Positions 5,613 through 6,464 of a stretch of 6,464 nucleotides of DNA are shown piece by piece. A model generated the notes under the pieces. The model had not been told where the DNA came from and made no database searches. It saw only the letters and a program-made list of their open reading frames with translations. A program made the position numbers and the translations under genes. Origin of the DNA: Lysobacterales bacterium (GTDB lineage Bacteria > Pseudomonadota > Gammaproteobacteria > Xanthomonadales > SZUA-5); contig JANJUH010000318.1 in the NCBI GenBank assembly GCA_024710675.1, positions 1 to 6,464 of the forward strand, read 5' to 3'. Every line of letters starts with the position of its first letter. The first letter of the stretch is position 1.

Positions 5613-6464
5613 ATGACTTCAATCCTTGCGCGCAGGGTGTGGTCGCGAAGCGTGGCCGGGTGCCTTCGCAGGCTGCTGTTCCCCCTTGGCCTTCTGATGA
5701 TTCTGCTGCCCTCATCCGGCGCGGCCGCGGAGGAGGGCGACATCGTCGTCGCCGTTCGTGTCGCGCCGCCATTCGTGATCGCGACGCCGGAGCCGACGCA
5801 GGGCCGCCCGTACACGGGTGTGGCCATCGAGCTCTTCGAGGAGATTGCCGCAAGCGAAGGCTGGCGCTTTCGATACGAACCCACGACCTTGCCAGCGCTG
5901 ATCGACGGGCTGGCCAATGGGCAGTATCAGGTGGGTCTCGGCGCGCTTACGGTCAATGCCGAACGTGAGCAGCGGATCGACTTCAGTCACCCGATCCTGT
6001 CCACTGGACTCGTTGCGGCGGTCCGGGCCGATGATGTCGCGGGTTGGCAATCGGTGTTGACGGCGCTGGCCACGCCTGCGTTCACGCAGATCGCGGGCCT
6101 GATGGTCGCCCTGATGGTGCTCGTCGGCTGTCTGGTCTGGCTTGCCGAACGACGTCGCAACCCGGCGCACTTCGGCGGCAAGGCCATCGAAGGGATGGGC
6201 TCGGGCTTCTGGTTCGCCGCGGTGACCATGACGACAGTGGGCTATGGAGACAAGGCGCCGGTGACGCTGCCGGGGCGACTGCTCGCGCTGCTGTGGATGC
6301 TGTCGGGCCTGGTGTTGGCCTCGGTTTTCACGGCCACCGTGACCAGCGCCCTGACGGTCGGGCAACTGAGCCAGCGCATAGAGCGCGTCGAGGATCTGGC
6401 GGGCAAGCGGCTGCTCGCAATCGCCGACACGACCAGCAGCGCCTGGGTGACAGGCAGAGGGTGG
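5613..6464 (+). CDS. Prokaryotic ionotropic glutamate receptor homologue with K+ filter (partial)
   Basis: The frame is open for 284 codons from ATG 5613 to the window edge, so the C-terminus is missing. Domain order matches GluR0 of Synechocystis, a ligand-gated potassium channel of about 400 residues. Residues 1-39 form a Sec signal peptide (arginines, LLFPLGLLMILL, AAA before Glu40). Residues 43-140 are the first periplasmic ligand-binding lobe of the type-3 solute-binding fold. TM1 is about 158-177, and the pore loop about 196-213 ends in the potassium filter TVGYGD (208-213). TM2 is about 221-246 with VFTATVTSALT, recalling the SYTANL region of animal receptors, and the second lobe begins at DLAGKRLLAI. 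In LTVNAEREQRIDFSHP, Thr113 and Arg118 line up with GluA2 Thr480 and Arg485, which grip the ligand's carboxylate. It should assemble as an inner-membrane tetramer opened by an amino-acid-like ligand. The ligand and gating are inferred. Confidence 0.92.
   Translation, partial: MTSILARRVWSRSVAGCLRRLLFPLGLLMILLPSSGAAAEEGDIVVAVRVAPPFVIATPEPTQGRPYTGVAIELFEEIAASEGWRFRYEPTTLPALIDGLANGQYQVGLGALTVNAEREQRIDFSHPILSTGLVAAVRADDVAGWQSVLTALATPAFTQIAGLMVALMVLVGCLVWLAERRRNPAHFGGKAIEGMGSGFWFAAVTMTTVGYGDKAPVTLPGRLLALLWMLSGLVLASVFTATVTSALTVGQLSQRIERVEDLAGKRLLAIADTTSSAWVTGRGW

Noticed and set aside
5483..5917. In-frame upstream extension of the VOC protein to 283 residues
   Set aside because: It would read antisense through the receptor signal peptide. 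The VOC family starts at MKYLHTM, preceded by a good AAAGGA site.
5712..6365. Minus-strand 217-codon open frame opposite the receptor gene
   Set aside because: The plus strand encodes a clear multi-domain channel protein here. The minus translation is Arg/Gln/His-rich with no domain.

Overview
The window looks like chromosomal DNA from a GC-rich gammaproteobacterium. The best guess is the Xanthomonadales/Lysobacterales. This rests on RlmC and YihG-type proteins that align closely with their gammaproteobacterial counterparts, on the GC-rich codon choice, and on GTAGGAGCG-type extragenic palindromes. The assignment is inference; no marker gene in the window settles it.

Layout: five genes lie head to tail on the minus strand, read from right to left. 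They are a metal-dependent glyoxalase-like VOC protein (5482-5066), an HI0933/BaiN-type flavoprotein (4977-3736), the 23S rRNA m5U methyltransferase RlmC (3739-2612), a YihG/PlsC-type membrane acyltransferase (2551-1661) and phosphoglucosamine mutase GlmM (1640-279). Gaps are 88 bp, a 4-bp ATGA overlap, 60 bp and 20 bp, so a single transcript is plausible. The likely promoter lies upstream of the VOC gene, in the 130-bp divergent region 5483-5612. The jobs are mixed: aldehyde detoxification or VOC chemistry, an unknown flavin reaction, rRNA modification, phospholipid acylation and UDP-GlcNAc precursor synthesis. The common theme is housekeeping and cell envelope rather than one pathway.

A sixth gene points the other way and runs off the right edge (5613 to 6464, no stop). 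It encodes a prokaryotic ionotropic glutamate receptor homologue: signal peptide, periplasmic ligand-binding lobe, TM1, a pore loop with the potassium filter TVGYGD, TM2, and the beginning of the second ligand-binding lobe. It is the most unusual protein here.

The left 278 bp holds no convincing gene but is rich in structure. It contains two G-quadruplex-type motifs on opposite strands, complementary to each other (47-71 and 112-136), and a pair of REP-like hairpins in opposite orientation (177-243) just past the glmM stop. A very strong GC palindrome (5005-5027) sits between the VOC and flavoprotein genes. No insertion sequence, CRISPR array, tRNA or rRNA is visible. I see no new multi-gene system; the most noteworthy items are the potassium-filter receptor and the paired G4/REP structures.
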